Source of the DNA: Pseudomonas sp. HMWF021
GTDB lineage: Bacteria; Pseudomonadota; Gammaproteobacteria; Pseudomonadales; Pseudomonadaceae
NCBI RefSeq assembly: GCF_003061005.1
Contig: NZ_QAIK01000067.1
Location: 20,124-74,757 of the forward strand
DNA: 54,634 nucleotides
Direction of reading: 5' to 3'
Positions 1-10,938 of the stretch are shown piece by piece (position 1 is the stretch's first letter; every line of letters begins with the position of its first letter). The translations under genes and the position numbers were made by a program. The notes under the pieces are model-generated. The model was not told where the DNA came from and did not search any database. It worked only from the letters and a program-made list of their open reading frames with translations.

Positions 1-870
1 CTGCATTCGGACATCGTCGCGCCGTACATCCTGCATTACGGCAGCGAGGCGCTGAAGCAAAAGTACCTGCCGAAACTGGTCTCTGGCGAGATGGTCAGCG
101 CGATTGCCATGACCGAGCCGGGTGCCGGCTCCGACCTGCAAGGGGTCAAGACCACGGCGGTGCTGGACGGGGACGAGTATGTGATCAACGGCTCCAAGAC
201 CTTCATCACCAACGGCTTTCTGGCTGACCTGGTGATCGTGGTCGCCAAGACCGATCCCAAGGCCGGTGCCAAGGGCACCAGCCTGTTCGTGGTGGAAGCG
301 AATACGCCGGGCTTCGAGAAGGGCAAACGCCTGGAAAAGGTCGGAATGAAGGCCCAGGACACGTCGGAACTGTTCTTCCAGGACGTGCGCGTGCCGAAGG
401 AAAACCTCTTGGGGCAGGCCGGGGCAGGGTTTGCCTACCTGATGCAGGAACTGCCACAGGAGCGCCTGACCGTGGCGATCGGTGGGCTGGCCTCAGCCGA
501 GGCTGCGCTGAAGTGGACGCTCGATTACACCCGTGATCGCAAGGCGTTTGGCAAGGCGATTGCCGACTTCCAGAACACCCGCTTCAAGCTGGCGGAGATG
601 GCTACGGAGATTCAGATCGGCCGGGTCTTTGTCGACAAGTGCCTGGAGCTGCATCTGCAAGGCAAGCTGGATGTGCCGACGGCGGCGATGGCCAAATACT
701 GGGGCACTGACCTGCAATGCAAAGTGCTCGACGAGTGCGTGCAGTTGCATGGCGGCTACGGCTTCATGTGGGAATACCCGGTGGCCCGGGCGTGGGCGGA
801 TGCGCGGGTGCAGCGGATCTATGCCGGCACCAATGAAATCATGAAGGAGATCATCGCGCGGTCGCTGTGA
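1..870 (+). CDS. Acyl-CoA dehydrogenase, LCAD type (5' end outside window)
   Basis: The reading frame is open from base 1 to the TGA at 868-870, so the N-terminus lies outside the window. The 289 visible residues cover the middle beta domain (ITNGFLADLVIV region) and the C-terminal helical domain of an FAD-dependent acyl-CoA dehydrogenase of fatty-acid beta-oxidation. The C-terminal motif is YAGTNEIMKE, lacking the catalytic Glu that medium-chain enzymes carry at the A position. The segment ELPQERLTVA (Glu codon 460-462) matches the place where long-chain and isovaleryl-CoA dehydrogenases put their base. It most resembles mitochondrial LCAD, but the substrate chain length cannot be read from sequence. 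The gene converges on the aldo/keto reductase, with a REP doublet in the gap. Confidence 0.93.
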   Translation: MHSDIVAPYILHYGSEALKQKYLPKLVSGEMVSAIAMTEPGAGSDLQGVKTTAVLDGDEYVINGSKTFITNGFLADLVIVVAKTDPKAGAKGTSLFVVEANTPGFEKGKRLEKVGMKAQDTSELFFQDVRVPKENLLGQAGAGFAYLMQELPQERLTVAIGGLASAEAALKWTLDYTRDRKAFGKAIADFQNTRFKLAEMATEIQIGRVFVDKCLELHLQGKLDVPTAAMAKYWGTDLQCKVLDECVQLHGGYGFMWEYPVARAWADARVQRIYAGTNEIMKEIIARSL

Positions 871-877
871 GAGCCTG

Positions 878-956
878 AAAAGATCGCAGCCTGCGGCAGC
901 TCCTACACCGGATCGGTGTGAACCCTGTAGGAGCTGCCGCAGGCTGCGATCTTTTT
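878..956. repeat. REP doublet between convergent genes, probable bidirectional terminator
   Basis: Two inverted copies of the Pseudomonas repeat (core GTAGGAGCTGCCGCAGGC followed by TGCGATC) form a long imperfect hairpin. The outer ends are A-rich on the left (from 878) and T-rich on the right (to 956), so either strand would give a GC stem followed by U residues. It fills the whole 88-bp gap between two convergent genes. Confidence 0.88.
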
Positions 957-958
957 AC

Positions 959-1999
959 TTACGGTGCCGGGTTCGGATGATCCTTGTGAATCGCCTCGAT
1001 CCCCGCCAGCACTTCATCGGAAAGTTTCAGATCAAAACTGGCAATGTTGCTGTCCAGTTGCTCAAGCGTCGTTGCGCCAATGATGTTGCTGGTGACGAAC
1101 GGTTGCTGGGTGACGAACGCCAGGGCCATCTGCGCCGGATCCAGACCGTGTTCACGGGCCAGGGCCACGTAACGGCTGCAGGCGGCTTCCGATTGCGCGT
1201 TGAAATAGCGGCTGAAGCGGCTGTAGAGGCTCAGGCGGCCTTTTGGCGGACGAGCGCCACCTTCGTATTTGCCCGACAGGAAACCGAATGCCAGCGGCGA
1301 ATAGGCGAGCAGGCCACATTGTTCACGGATGGCGATTTCCGCCAGGCCGATTTCGAAGCTGCGGTTGAGCAGGTTGTACGGGTTCTGGATCGACACTGCG
1401 CGCGGCCAGCCACGGGCCTCGGCCAGGGCGAGGAAGCGCATGGTGCCCCATGGTGTCTCGTTGGACAGGCCGATGTGGCGAATCTTGCCGGCCTTCACTT
1501 GCTCGTCGAGCGCTTCGAGGGTGTCTTCGAGCGGCGTCAGGTTGGCTTCGATCTTGTGTTTGTAACCCAGTTGGCCGAAGAAATTGGTGCTGCGCTCCGG
1601 CCAGTGCAACTGGTAGAGGTCGATGTAGTCGGTCTGCAGGCGCTTGAGGCTGGCATCCACCGCTTCGGTAATGTGCTGGCGGTTATGGCGCAGGTTTTTG
1701 TCGCGGATGTAATCGATGGTGTTGCCGGGACCGGCGATCTTGCTGGCGAGGATCCAGTCGGCGCGGTCACCACGGCTTTTGAAGTAATTGCCGATGTAGC
1801 GCTCGGTGGTGGCGTAGGTTTCGGCTTTCGGCGGCACCGGGTACATCTCGGCGGTGTCGATGAAATTGATCCCGGCTTCCTTGGCCCGCTCGATCTGGGC
1901 GAAGGCTTCAGCTTCAGTGTTTTGCTCGCCCCAGGTCATGGTGCCGAGGCAGATTGCACTCACGTTCAGGTCGGTACGGCCTAGCTGGCGATAGTCCAT
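959..1999 (-). CDS. tas: Tas-like NADP(H)-dependent aldo/keto reductase
   Basis: A 346-residue protein, the same length as E. coli Tas, with very similar sequence from the N-terminal MDYRQLGRTDLNVS onward. The aldo/keto reductase tetrad is visible: Asp and Tyr in DTAEMYP, Lys in ILASKIAG and His in YQLHWPERS. The fold is a TIM barrel that reduces carbonyls with NADPH; the physiological substrate is unknown. The ATG at 1999 is preferred over an in-frame start at 2053 because AAGGAG sits 5 nt upstream and the protein family begins here. It is transcribed away from rplM, and its 3' end meets the REP doublet. Confidence 0.93.
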   Translation of the reverse strand: MDYRQLGRTDLNVSAICLGTMTWGEQNTEAEAFAQIERAKEAGINFIDTAEMYPVPPKAETYATTERYIGNYFKSRGDRADWILASKIAGPGNTIDYIRDKNLRHNRQHITEAVDASLKRLQTDYIDLYQLHWPERSTNFFGQLGYKHKIEANLTPLEDTLEALDEQVKAGKIRHIGLSNETPWGTMRFLALAEARGWPRAVSIQNPYNLLNRSFEIGLAEIAIREQCGLLAYSPLAFGFLSGKYEGGARPPKGRLSLYSRFSRYFNAQSEAACSRYVALAREHGLDPAQMALAFVTQQPFVTSNIIGATTLEQLDSNIASFDLKLSDEVLAGIEAIHKDHPNPAP

Positions 2000-2174
2000 C
2001 GGGTGCTCCTTGGGCAAAACAATCATAAAAGCAGGTTGAAAATTTTTTCGCAATCTGCATAATTGCTGACCTCTTTCTGCAGTGGAAGTGATGCGCCGCC
2101 GCCGAAGAATCTTGCCGTTGAACGGACGCGCCGACCCGAGCCCCCGAAAGCGTCTGTATCCGGCTGCCTTTGAC

Positions 2175-2203
2175 TTGTCAAAGTACGCACTATTCAGTAA
2201 GAT
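2175..2203 (+). promoter_or_regulatory. sigma70-like promoter for rplM-rpsI
   Basis: TTGTCA (2175-2180), a 17-nt spacer and TAAGAT (2198-2203), 40 nt before the rplM start. The leader immediately downstream has a small hairpin, CCGCC (2204-2208) with GGCGG (2221-2225). In E. coli, L13 represses its own mRNA through the leader; whether this hairpin does that is speculation. Confidence 0.6.
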
Positions 2204-2243
2204 CCGCCGTCTTATTTACAGGCGGCCCCTGAGGCTATAAAGA

Positions 2244-2672
2244 ATGAAAACTTTTACTGCTAAACCGGAAACAGTAAAGCGCGACTGGTTTGTCGTCGAC
2301 GCTGCTGGTCAGACCCTGGGTCGTCTGGCCACCGAAATCGCGAGCCGTCTGCGTGGCAAGCACAAGCCTGAGTACACTCCTCACGTTGACACCGGCGACT
2401 ACATCGTCGTAATCAACGCCGAGCAGATCCGTGTTACCGGCGCTAAAACCACTGACAAAATGTACTACTCCCACTCCGGTTTCCCGGGCGGCATCAAGTC
2501 GATCAACTTTGAAAAGCTGATCGCCAAGGCCCCTGAGCGCGTGATCGAGACCGCGGTTAAAGGCATGCTGCCTAAAAACCCACTGGGTCGCGACATGTAC
2601 CGTAAGCTGAAAGTCTATGCGGGCGCTGCACACCCTCATACTGCTCAGCAGCCCCAAGAACTGAAGATTTAA
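2244..2672 (+). CDS. rplM: 50S ribosomal protein L13
   Basis: A 142-residue protein beginning [15 protein letters not shown], the standard length and sequence for bacterial uL13. It contains the conserved [12 protein letters not shown] segment and [17 protein letters not shown] near the C-terminus. L13 is an early-assembling protein of the large ribosomal subunit. The gene precedes rpsI by 14 nt in the universal rplM-rpsI operon and has its own promoter 40 nt upstream. Confidence 0.99.
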   Translation: MKTFTAKPETVKRDWFVVDAAGQTLGRLATEIASRLRGKHKPEYTPHVDTGDYIVVINAEQIRVTGAKTTDKMYYSHSGFPGGIKSINFEKLIAKAPERVIETAVKGMLPKNPLGRDMYRKLKVYAGAAHPHTAQQPQELKI

Positions 2673-2686
2673 CGGAATAGTTCATT

Positions 2687-3079
2687 ATGTCGGCGACTCA
2701 AAATTACGGCACTGGCCGTCGCAAGACCGCAACCGCACGCGTTTTCCTGCGTCCGGGTACTGGTAACATCTCCATCAACAACCGCTCCCTGGACTCGTTC
2801 TTCGGCCGCGAAACTGCCCGCATGGTAGTTCGTCAGCCGCTGGAACTGACCGAGACTGTCGAGAAGTTCGACATCTACGTCACTGTCATCGGCGGTGGTG
2901 TAAGTGGTCAGGCTGGCGCAATCCGCCACGGCATCACTCGCGCTCTGATGGACTACGACGAAACCCTGCGTAGCGCTCTGCGCAAAGCTGGCTTCGTTAC
3001 TCGCGACGCCCGTGAAGTTGAACGTAAGAAAGTTGGTCTGCGTAAAGCGCGTAAGCGTCCGCAGTACTCGAAGCGTTAA
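2687..3079 (+). CDS. rpsI: 30S ribosomal protein S9
   Basis: A 130-residue uS9. The N-terminal motif [15 protein letters not shown] is diagnostic, and the basic tail ends [11 protein letters not shown]; that C-terminal Lys-Arg tail reaches the tRNA anticodon loop in the P site. It is the second gene of the rplM operon and is followed 22 nt later by a strong intrinsic terminator, so the ribosomal transcript probably ends here rather than entering petABC. Confidence 0.99.
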   Translation: MSATQNYGTGRRKTATARVFLRPGTGNISINNRSLDSFFGRETARMVVRQPLELTETVEKFDIYVTVIGGGVSGQAGAIRHGITRALMDYDETLRSALRKAGFVTRDAREVERKKVGLRKARKRPQYSKR

Positions 3080-3101
3080 TTCGTTTCCACGTTCAAAAAA
3101 G

Positions 3102-3137
3102 AACGCCCGATTCCTCACGGAACCGGGCGTTTTTTTA
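3102..3137 (+). terminator. Intrinsic terminator after rpsI
   Basis: The stem AACGCCCG-A-TTCC pairs with GGAA-CCGGGCGTT around a four-base loop and is followed by seven T residues (3130-3136). It separates rplM-rpsI from petABC. Confidence 0.9.
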
Positions 3138-3174
3138 TGCCTGCGATTTATCAAAAGAATTGCGCTGTGACAAC

Positions 3175-3201
3175 TTGCCACATTCGTAGACCCCCTATAC
3201 T
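3175..3201 (+). promoter_or_regulatory. Candidate promoter for petABC
   Basis: TTGCCA (3175-3180) and TATACT (3196-3201), with a short 15-nt spacer. The -10 is good; the spacer is suboptimal. It lies downstream of the rpsI terminator and about 150 nt before petA. I saw no other convincing hexamer pair in the gap. Confidence 0.45.
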
Positions 3202-3349
3202 GCAAGGCTTGAGGGTGTGAGCTCCGGGTAATTCCCTTGTCAGAATTGGGGCTTTTCATTACCATCTCGGCAAAATTTTTATAAGTAACATTGATTTATT
3301 TAGTAGATGCCTGATTTAACAGGCCACAAAGCTGATGGGAGAGGACTGA

Positions 3350-3943
3350 ATGAGCAATGACGGCGTGAATGCAGGCCGGCGTCGCTTCTTGGTAGCAGCC
3401 ACATCCGTGGTGGGTGCTGCAGGAGCGGTGGGGGCTGCGGTCCCGTTCGTGGGGTCATGGTTTCCCAGTGCCAAGGCGAAAGCCGCCGGTGCACCGGTGA
3501 AAGTGAATGTCAGCAAGATCGAGCCAGGACAGCAGATGATTGCCGAGTGGCGCGGCCAGCCGGTGTTCATTGTCCGCCGCACTGCGGAAATCCTGGGGAA
3601 TCTCAAGAAGATCGAGGGCCAGCTCTCCGATCCGACTTCCAAAAACTCCACGCAACCTACCTATGTCGATCCTGAAGTGCGTTCGATCAAGCCGGAAATT
3701 CTGCTGCTGATCGGGATCTGCACTCACCTGGGTTGCTCACCAACCTTCCGTCCCGAAGTGGCACCTGCGGATCTGGGTAAAGACTGGGTCGGCGGCTATT
3801 TCTGCCCTTGCCACGGTTCCCACTACGATCTGGCTGGCCGCGTCTACAAGTCGCAACCTGCGCCTTTGAACCTGCCAGTTCCCCCGCATTCCTATGAGAC
3901 CGATGACCTGATTGTCATTGGCGTCGATACGGAGAAAGCGTGA
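3350..3943 (+). CDS. petA: Ubiquinol-cytochrome c reductase Rieske iron-sulfur subunit
   Basis: A 197-residue Rieske protein of the cytochrome bc1 complex. It begins with a twin-arginine-like signal anchor (RRRFLVAATSVV, then a hydrophobic stretch to about residue 40) that tethers the periplasmic domain. The 2Fe-2S ligands are visible in C124-T-H126-L-G-C129 and C152-P-C154-H155; C124, H126, C152 and H155 bind the cluster, and C129 and C154 form the disulfide. It passes one electron from quinol to cytochrome c1. The stop overlaps the petB start by one base (TGATG). GGAGAGG upstream is a strong ribosome-binding site. Confidence 0.97.
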   Translation: MSNDGVNAGRRRFLVAATSVVGAAGAVGAAVPFVGSWFPSAKAKAAGAPVKVNVSKIEPGQQMIAEWRGQPVFIVRRTAEILGNLKKIEGQLSDPTSKNSTQPTYVDPEVRSIKPEILLLIGICTHLGCSPTFRPEVAPADLGKDWVGGYFCPCHGSHYDLAGRVYKSQPAPLNLPVPPHSYETDDLIVIGVDTEKA

Positions 3944-5154
3944 TGAGCAAGTTCATGGATTGGGTTGATGCGCGCTTCCCCGCGACCAAAATGTGGGAAG
4001 ACCATCTCAGCAAGTATTACGCGCCAAAAAACTTCAACTTCTTCTATTTCTTCGGCTCGCTGGCACTGCTGGTGCTGGTCAACCAGATTGTCACCGGTGT
4101 CTGGCTGACGATGAGCTACACCCCTTCGGCAGAAGAGGCATTCGCTTCCGTCGAATACATCATGCGCGACGTCGAGTACGGCTCGATCCTGCGTCTGCTG
4201 CACTCCACCGGCGCTTCGGCGTTCTTCATCGTGGTCTATCTGCACATGTTCCGTGGCCTGCTCTACGGTTCGTATCAGAAACCCCGTGAGCTGGTATGGG
4301 TCTTCGGCATGCTGATCTACCTGGCGCTGATGGCTGAAGCGTTCATGGGTTACCTGCTGCCGTGGGGCCAGATGTCCTACTGGGGCGCCCAGGTGATCAT
4401 TTCGCTGTTCGGTGCGATCCCGGTGATCGGCAACGACCTGACCCAGTGGATTCGTGGTGACTACCTGATCTCCGGGATCACCCTGAACCGCTTCTTCGCC
4501 CTGCACGTCGTGGCCCTGCCGATCGTGATCCTCGGTCTGGTGGTGCTGCACATTCTGGCGCTGCACGAAGTCGGTTCGAACAACCCTGACGGCGTCGACA
4601 TCAAGAAGCACAAAGATGAAAACGGTGTGCCGCTGGATGGCATTGCGTTCCACCCGTACTACACCGTGAAAGACATTGTCGGCGTGGTGGTGTTCCTGTT
4701 CATCTTCTGTTTTATCGTGTTCTTCTTCCCGGAAATGGGCGGCTACTTCCTCGAAAAACCAAACTTCGAGCAAGCCAACCCGTTCAAGACACCCGAGCAC
4801 ATTGCCCCGGTCTGGTACTTCACGCCGTTCTACGCGATCTTGCGTGCGATCCCGGACAAACTCATGGGCGTTATCGCCATGGGCGCCTCGATTGCCTTGC
4901 TCTTCGTGCTGCCGTGGCTTGACCGCAGTCCGGTCAAATCGATGCGCTACAAGGGCTGGATGAGCAAGATCTGGCTGGTGGTGTTCTGCATCGCGTTCGT
5001 GATCCTCGGCATTCTGGGTGTACTCGCCCCGACTCCGGAGCGCACGCTGGTATCGCAGGTCTGCACCTTCCTGTACTTCGCCTACTTCATTCTGATGCCG
5101 TTCTACACCAGGCTCGAGAAGACCAAACCGGTTCCGGAAAGGGTGACTGGCTGA
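3943..5154 (+). CDS. petB: Cytochrome b of the bc1 complex
   Basis: A 403-residue polytopic membrane protein carrying both b hemes and the quinone sites of complex III. Heme-ligand histidines occur in the pairs around LRLLHSTGAS...VVYLHMFRG and FFALHVVALP...LVVLHILALHE. The Qo-site motif that is usually PEWY reads PVWY here (residues 289-292). The C-terminal part covers what is a separate subunit IV in b6f complexes. The start was chosen at ATG 3943, overlapping the petA stop, rather than the GTG one codon earlier. The stop overlaps the petC start (TGATG). Confidence 0.97.
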   Translation: MSKFMDWVDARFPATKMWEDHLSKYYAPKNFNFFYFFGSLALLVLVNQIVTGVWLTMSYTPSAEEAFASVEYIMRDVEYGSILRLLHSTGASAFFIVVYLHMFRGLLYGSYQKPRELVWVFGMLIYLALMAEAFMGYLLPWGQMSYWGAQVIISLFGAIPVIGNDLTQWIRGDYLISGITLNRFFALHVVALPIVILGLVVLHILALHEVGSNNPDGVDIKKHKDENGVPLDGIAFHPYYTVKDIVGVVVFLFIFCFIVFFFPEMGGYFLEKPNFEQANPFKTPEHIAPVWYFTPFYAILRAIPDKLMGVIAMGASIALLFVLPWLDRSPVKSMRYKGWMSKIWLVVFCIAFVILGILGVLAPTPERTLVSQVCTFLYFAYFILMPFYTRLEKTKPVPERVTG

Positions 5155-5936
5155 TGAAAAAGTTATTTTTTGCTCTGATTTTCGCTGCTTTGCCTGCCCT
5201 GTCTTTCGCCGCCGAACATGGTGGCCCGGAGCTGGAAAAAGTCGATATCGACGTGTCCGACAAAGCTGCCCTGCAAGACGGTGCGCGCACCTTCGCCAAC
5301 TATTGCATGGGTTGCCACAGTGCCAAGTTCCAGCGTTACGAGCGGGTGGCCGATGACCTCGGCATTCCCCACGACATGATGCTCGAGAAACTGGTGTTCA
5401 CTGGCGCCAAGATCGGCGACCACATGAACATCGGCATGCAGCCAACGGACGCCAAGACCTGGTTCGGTGCTGCGCCGCCGGACCTGACCCTGGTGGCTCG
5501 CGTACGTGGCACCGACTGGCTCTACGGTTATCTGCGCTCGTTCTACGAAGATCCGGCGCGCCCTTGGGGTGTGAACAACAAGGTCTTCCCGAACGTCGGC
5601 ATGCCCAACGTGCTGGTCGGCCTGCAAGGTCGTCAGGTGGTGGGCTGCAAGCAAGTGCAGATCGTCGAGGACGGCAAGAAGCAATATGATCCGCTGACCG
5701 GTACGCCGTTGACCCATGAAGCGTGCGATCAGTTGACCATCGTGCCGAAAACCGGTGCTCTGAACGAAGAGCAGTTCGATGAGAAGGTCAAGAATCTGGT
5801 AACCTTCCTGGCTTACTCGGCTAACCCGGTTAAGCTGCAACATCAGCGCATCGGTACCTACGTCTTGCTGTACCTGGCGTTCTTCTTTGTGTTCGCCTAC
5901 CTGCTCAAGCGTGAATACTGGAAAGACGTGCACTGA
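5154..5936 (+). CDS. petC: Cytochrome c1 of the bc1 complex
   Basis: A 260-residue protein with a cleavable signal peptide (cut near SFAA, residues 17-20), a covalent heme motif C51-M-G-C54-H55, and a C-terminal membrane anchor ending in KREYWKDVH. The distal Met ligand probably lies in the NVGMPNVLVG segment. It receives electrons from the Rieske protein and passes them to soluble c-type cytochromes. It is the last gene of the tightly coupled petABC operon and is followed by a large terminator. Confidence 0.97.
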   Translation: MKKLFFALIFAALPALSFAAEHGGPELEKVDIDVSDKAALQDGARTFANYCMGCHSAKFQRYERVADDLGIPHDMMLEKLVFTGAKIGDHMNIGMQPTDAKTWFGAAPPDLTLVARVRGTDWLYGYLRSFYEDPARPWGVNNKVFPNVGMPNVLVGLQGRQVVGCKQVQIVEDGKKQYDPLTGTPLTHEACDQLTIVPKTGALNEEQFDEKVKNLVTFLAYSANPVKLQHQRIGTYVLLYLAFFFVFAYLLKREYWKDVH

Positions 5937-5960
5937 TACGCTTCAAGCATTGCTGTTAAT

Positions 5961-6045
5961 CGCGCGCGCCCAAGGGCGCCTCCGATAACGCAAGGTCTGG
6001 TTCGCCAGGCATTGCGGGAGGCGCCCTCTGGGCGCGCGCGTTTTT
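5961..6045 (+). terminator. Large intrinsic terminator after petC
   Basis: Arms 5961-5983 and 6017-6040 pair over about 23 bp of almost pure GC, with a single-base bulge, followed by TTTTT. The apical region holds a second hairpin, CTGG-TTCG-CCAG, with a UUCG tetraloop. It is unusually long for a simple terminator. Confidence 0.88.
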
Positions 6046-6082
6046 CCGGTTCCGATCATTTCAACAAGCGAGGAGGATCGCC

Positions 6083-6700
6083 ATGGGCGTGACCAATCGG
6101 TTGGCCTGTTACTCCGACCCCGCCGACCACTATTCCCACCGAGTGCGCATCGTGCTTGCAGAGAAGGGTGTCAGCGCCGAAATCATTTACGTGGAAGCTG
6201 GCCGCCAGCCGCCTAAACTGATTGAGGTGAACCCTTACGGCAGTCTCCCGACGCTGGTCGATCGTGACCTGGCGTTGTGGGAGTCGACCGTGGTGATGGA
6301 ATATCTGGATGAGCGTTACCCGCATCCGCCACTGATGCCGGTTTATCCGGTGGCGCGTGCCAACAGCCGCCTGCTGATTCACCGTATTCAGCGCGACTGG
6401 TGTGGGCTGGTGGATCTGATCCTGGATCCGAAAACCAAGGAAGCCGCGCGTGTCGTGGCGCGCAAGGAATTGCGTGAAAGCCTGACGGGCGTGTCGCCGC
6501 TGTTTGCCGACAAGCCGTTCTTCCTCAGTGAGGAACAAAGTCTGGTGGATTGCTGCCTATTGCCAATACTCTGGCGTTTGCCGATTCTGGGTATTGAACT
6601 GCCGCGGCCGGCCAAGCCGCTGCTTGATTATATGGAGCGCCAGTTTGCGCGTGAGGCTTTCCAGGCGAGTCTGTCTGGCGTCGAACGCGATATGCGCTAA
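6083..6700 (+). CDS. sspA: Stringent starvation protein A
   Basis: A 205-residue protein of the glutathione-S-transferase fold: an N-terminal thioredoxin-like domain ([24 protein letters not shown]) and a C-terminal helical domain. SspA binds RNA polymerase rather than glutathione and affects stationary-phase, acid-tolerance and virulence genes in several proteobacteria. AGGAGG lies 7 nt before the ATG. It is followed by sspB after 16 nt, as in most gammaproteobacteria, and preceded by the petC terminator, so transcription is probably independent of petABC. Confidence 0.95.
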   Translation: MGVTNRLACYSDPADHYSHRVRIVLAEKGVSAEIIYVEAGRQPPKLIEVNPYGSLPTLVDRDLALWESTVVMEYLDERYPHPPLMPVYPVARANSRLLIHRIQRDWCGLVDLILDPKTKEAARVVARKELRESLTGVSPLFADKPFFLSEEQSLVDCCLLPILWRLPILGIELPRPAKPLLDYMERQFAREAFQASLSGVERDMR

Positions 6701-6716
6701 GGCTTAAGGAGCCGCT

Positions 6717-7130
6717 ATGAACTCCAGTCGACCTTATCTGGTCCGCGCGCTCTACGAGTGGATTGTGGATAACGATTGCACCCCGCACATGCTGGTCAAT
6801 TCCGAGTACCCGGCAGTGCAGGTGCCACAGGGTTTTGCCAGTGACGGGCAGATTGTCCTGAACATTTCGCCCAGCGCCGTGCGTCACTTGCACATGGACA
6901 ACGACGTGGTGACCTTCGAGGGTCGCTTCGGTGGCGTTCCGCACAGCCTGTATGTGCCGATCAGTGCGATCCTGGGCATTTACGCTCGGGAAAACGGTCA
7001 GGGCATGGTGTTCGATCTCGAGTCGCCGATGGATGACGAAGGCGATATCGAGCCCGATGACGATCTGCCGCCACCGGACAGCGAGCCGCCGCGCCCAAGC
7101 GGCCGGCCAAGTTTGAAAGTGGTGAAATAA
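6717..7130 (+). CDS. sspB: ClpXP protease specificity-enhancing factor
   Basis: A 137-residue adaptor that delivers ssrA-tagged and other substrates to ClpXP. The N-terminal domain (SSRPYLVRALYEWIVDN to about residue 110) binds substrate. A flexible acidic, Pro-rich linker (about 102-128) leads to the C-terminal ClpX-binding tail RPSLKVVK, which closely matches the E. coli XB tail. Second gene of sspAB, followed at once by an intrinsic terminator. Confidence 0.96.
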   Translation: MNSSRPYLVRALYEWIVDNDCTPHMLVNSEYPAVQVPQGFASDGQIVLNISPSAVRHLHMDNDVVTFEGRFGGVPHSLYVPISAILGIYARENGQGMVFDLESPMDDEGDIEPDDDLPPPDSEPPRPSGRPSLKVVK

Positions 7131-7131
7131 T

Positions 7132-7163
7132 AAAAAAGGCGACCCGGAAGGGTCGCCTTTTTT
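7132..7163 (+). terminator. Intrinsic terminator after sspB
   Basis: Symmetric hairpin: AAAAAAGGCGACCC, loop GGAA, GGGTCGCCTTTTTT. The flanking A and T tracts make it potentially bidirectional, closing dolP on the minus strand as well. Confidence 0.9.
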
Positions 7164-7179
7164 ATATCTGTTCTATTCC

Positions 7180-7271
7180 TGTAGGAGCTGTCGAGTGGAA
7201 CGAGGCTGCGATCTTTTGATCTTGATCTTAAAAACAAAATCAAAAGATCGCAGCCTGCGGCAGCTCCTACA
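7180..7271. repeat. REP doublet with one variant arm
   Basis: Inverted repeat copies at the 3' ends of two convergent operons (sspAB and lpoA-dolP). The right arm is canonical (GCAGCCTGCGGCAGCTCC). The left arm carries the variant core GTCGAGTGGAACGAGG in place of the usual GCCGCAGG, so the arms match only at their ends. An AT-rich spacer separates them. Confidence 0.85.
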
Positions 7272-7281
7272 TGGGTATCGG

Positions 7282-8916
<1,635 letters not shown>

Positions 8917-8917
<1 letters not shown>

Positions 8918-10728
8918 CAGCGCGGGGTGTCCGGCAGGCGCTGAACCTGACCGCTGACGAACTGCGCCCAAGGCAGCTGGCGTACGACGCGCTGAGTCTG
9001 GGTCATGCCGAGGCTGCCGGATTCACCTTCGATGCGGCTGTCCGGCAGGGCCTTGAGTTGACCCAGGCGCGGTGCCAGGCGATACGCATCCACGCCCATC
9101 GCGTACAGGCGACCGAGGCTGCCGGCGGCCTGTGGCCATTGCGCAACCACTTGCTGACGCAGCGGGTCGCTGGTTTCCAGCAACCATGGGGTTTCGCAGA
9201 AGCGCACGCCGTTCATGTCGTTGTACTGATTCACGTCGCCGCTGGCGCTGTACACGTGGGAAGTCGCGTAGACCGGAACGTCACCGGCGTACTGGAAGTT
9301 CAGGGTCGGCTTGATCTGCTGCGCCTGTTGCGGGGTGGCTGCCAGGAAGATGAATTCGATGTCCTGACGGCGTGACGGCTGTGCGGCTACGTTGGTGCCA
9401 GCGGCGTTCTGCAGGCTCTTGGCGCGGGCTTCGCTTTGACGCAGCTGGAACATGTCGGCGATCTGCTGGGCCAGTTGCACCGGCTGATCGACACGTTCGG
9501 TGGCGACAATGCTGCCGCCGTTGGCTTGCCAGTCCTGGCTGAACGCACGCAGTACGCGATCGCCCCATTCGCCTTTCGGCACCATGATGGCGGCGCGATG
9601 CAGGCCGTCGGCGCGGGCACGGCGCGAGACTTCGCGGGCTTCGTCTTCAGCGGCCAGACCAAACTGGAACAGTTGCACCGGACCTTGATCACCTTCGCTG
9701 TAGTTCAGCGCGAGGGTGGTGATCGGCAGTTGCGGACGGGTGCTGAGTTGTTTGACCAGCGGTTTTTCCAGCGGGCCGACCACCAGTTGCACGCCATCGG
9801 CCTGGGCCTTGCGGTAGAACTCGTCCATCGAGGTCAGTTTGGAGCTGTCGTAGAACTCGATGGCGGGCGGCTTCTGGCCGGCCTGTTGCGCTTGATAGTG
9901 CGCAGCCATGAAGCCTTCACGCAGGGCCTTGCCGACCGAGGCCAGCGGGCCGTCCTGCGGCAGCAGCAGAGCGATCTTGCTCAGGGGCTGGCTGGCCAGT
10001 TCCTTGAGTTTGGTCAGTGGCAGCGGCAGGTTGATTGCTGCCGGGTGTTTCGGGTTCTGAGCGCGCCAGTTGTCGATCGCCGCTTGCTGTTGCTCCAGGG
10101 TGCCAGCGGTTTTCACCGCCAGGGCCAGGCCCATCCAGCCGCCGAGATCGTCGGAGGTGTTGGCTTGCAGTTGATCGGTTGGCAGCGAAGCGATCAGCGT
10201 CCAGATGGCTTCGTGGTTCTTGCTCGCGGCTTCGCCTTTGAGCATTGGTGCAATGAAGATGCGCTCGCGAGCGGCCGCCAGAGTCTGGCCATCGGCTTCC
10301 AGTGCGCGGGCATGCACGGTGCCGGTGCGTACTTGCTGGTCTTCCGGCATCTCGCTCAGGTGCTGCAGGCTCGGATGGCTCAGGGCCGTCAGCGCGGCTT
10401 TCGGCTGATTGCGGGTCATCGCCAGTTCAGCAGACAGGGTGCTGGCGAAGATCTGCTGGCCTGGCTTCAACTGCTCCATCGGCACTTGTTGCAGGATCTG
10501 CGCGGACTGGCCGGCGTTGCCCTGGCGATAAGCCAGGTCGGCCGCGCTCAAGCGCAACAGGGCGGCTTTTTCCGGCGTCTTGGCCTGGGTCGCCTGTTCG
10601 AGCAGTTGCTCGATGCTGGCATCCGGAGTCCGTGGAAGTTCGCCAAGGCTGGAGGAAGGGGAGCTGGCGCAGGCCGCCAGCAAGGCAGCGAGGCAGAGGG
10701 CAGTGAACAGCCGCAGGCAAGCGATCAT
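8917..10728 (-). CDS. lpoA: Penicillin-binding protein activator LpoA
   Basis: A 603-residue outer-membrane lipoprotein. The signal peptide ends in the lipobox LLAAC (Cys20). The N-terminal half is TPR-like helical; the C-terminal half (from about residue 250, SKIALLLPQDGPLASVGKALREG) is a periplasmic-binding-protein fold. LpoA reaches through the periplasm to stimulate PBP1A transpeptidase activity. It is the first gene of a four-gene minus-strand operon, divergent from rsmI, so its promoter lies in 10729-10938. Confidence 0.93.
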
Positions 10729-10938
10729 GTAAGTGTTCCTGATACTCGATCAAATTAGCGTGGAATTGTACCCAAGCACTGGCCGGGGCGCGATGTTACT
10801 GGCGTGAAACCGTCAATTTAGCTGAAGCAAATGTTGCAGCGCTGCACAGGGATGCGCAAAACCGGCGTCGGCCGGAGCGCATCGCAAGCCTCGTGACGCG
10901 TTACAATGCCGGCTTTTACCGATCATGAGGTGTGCGCT

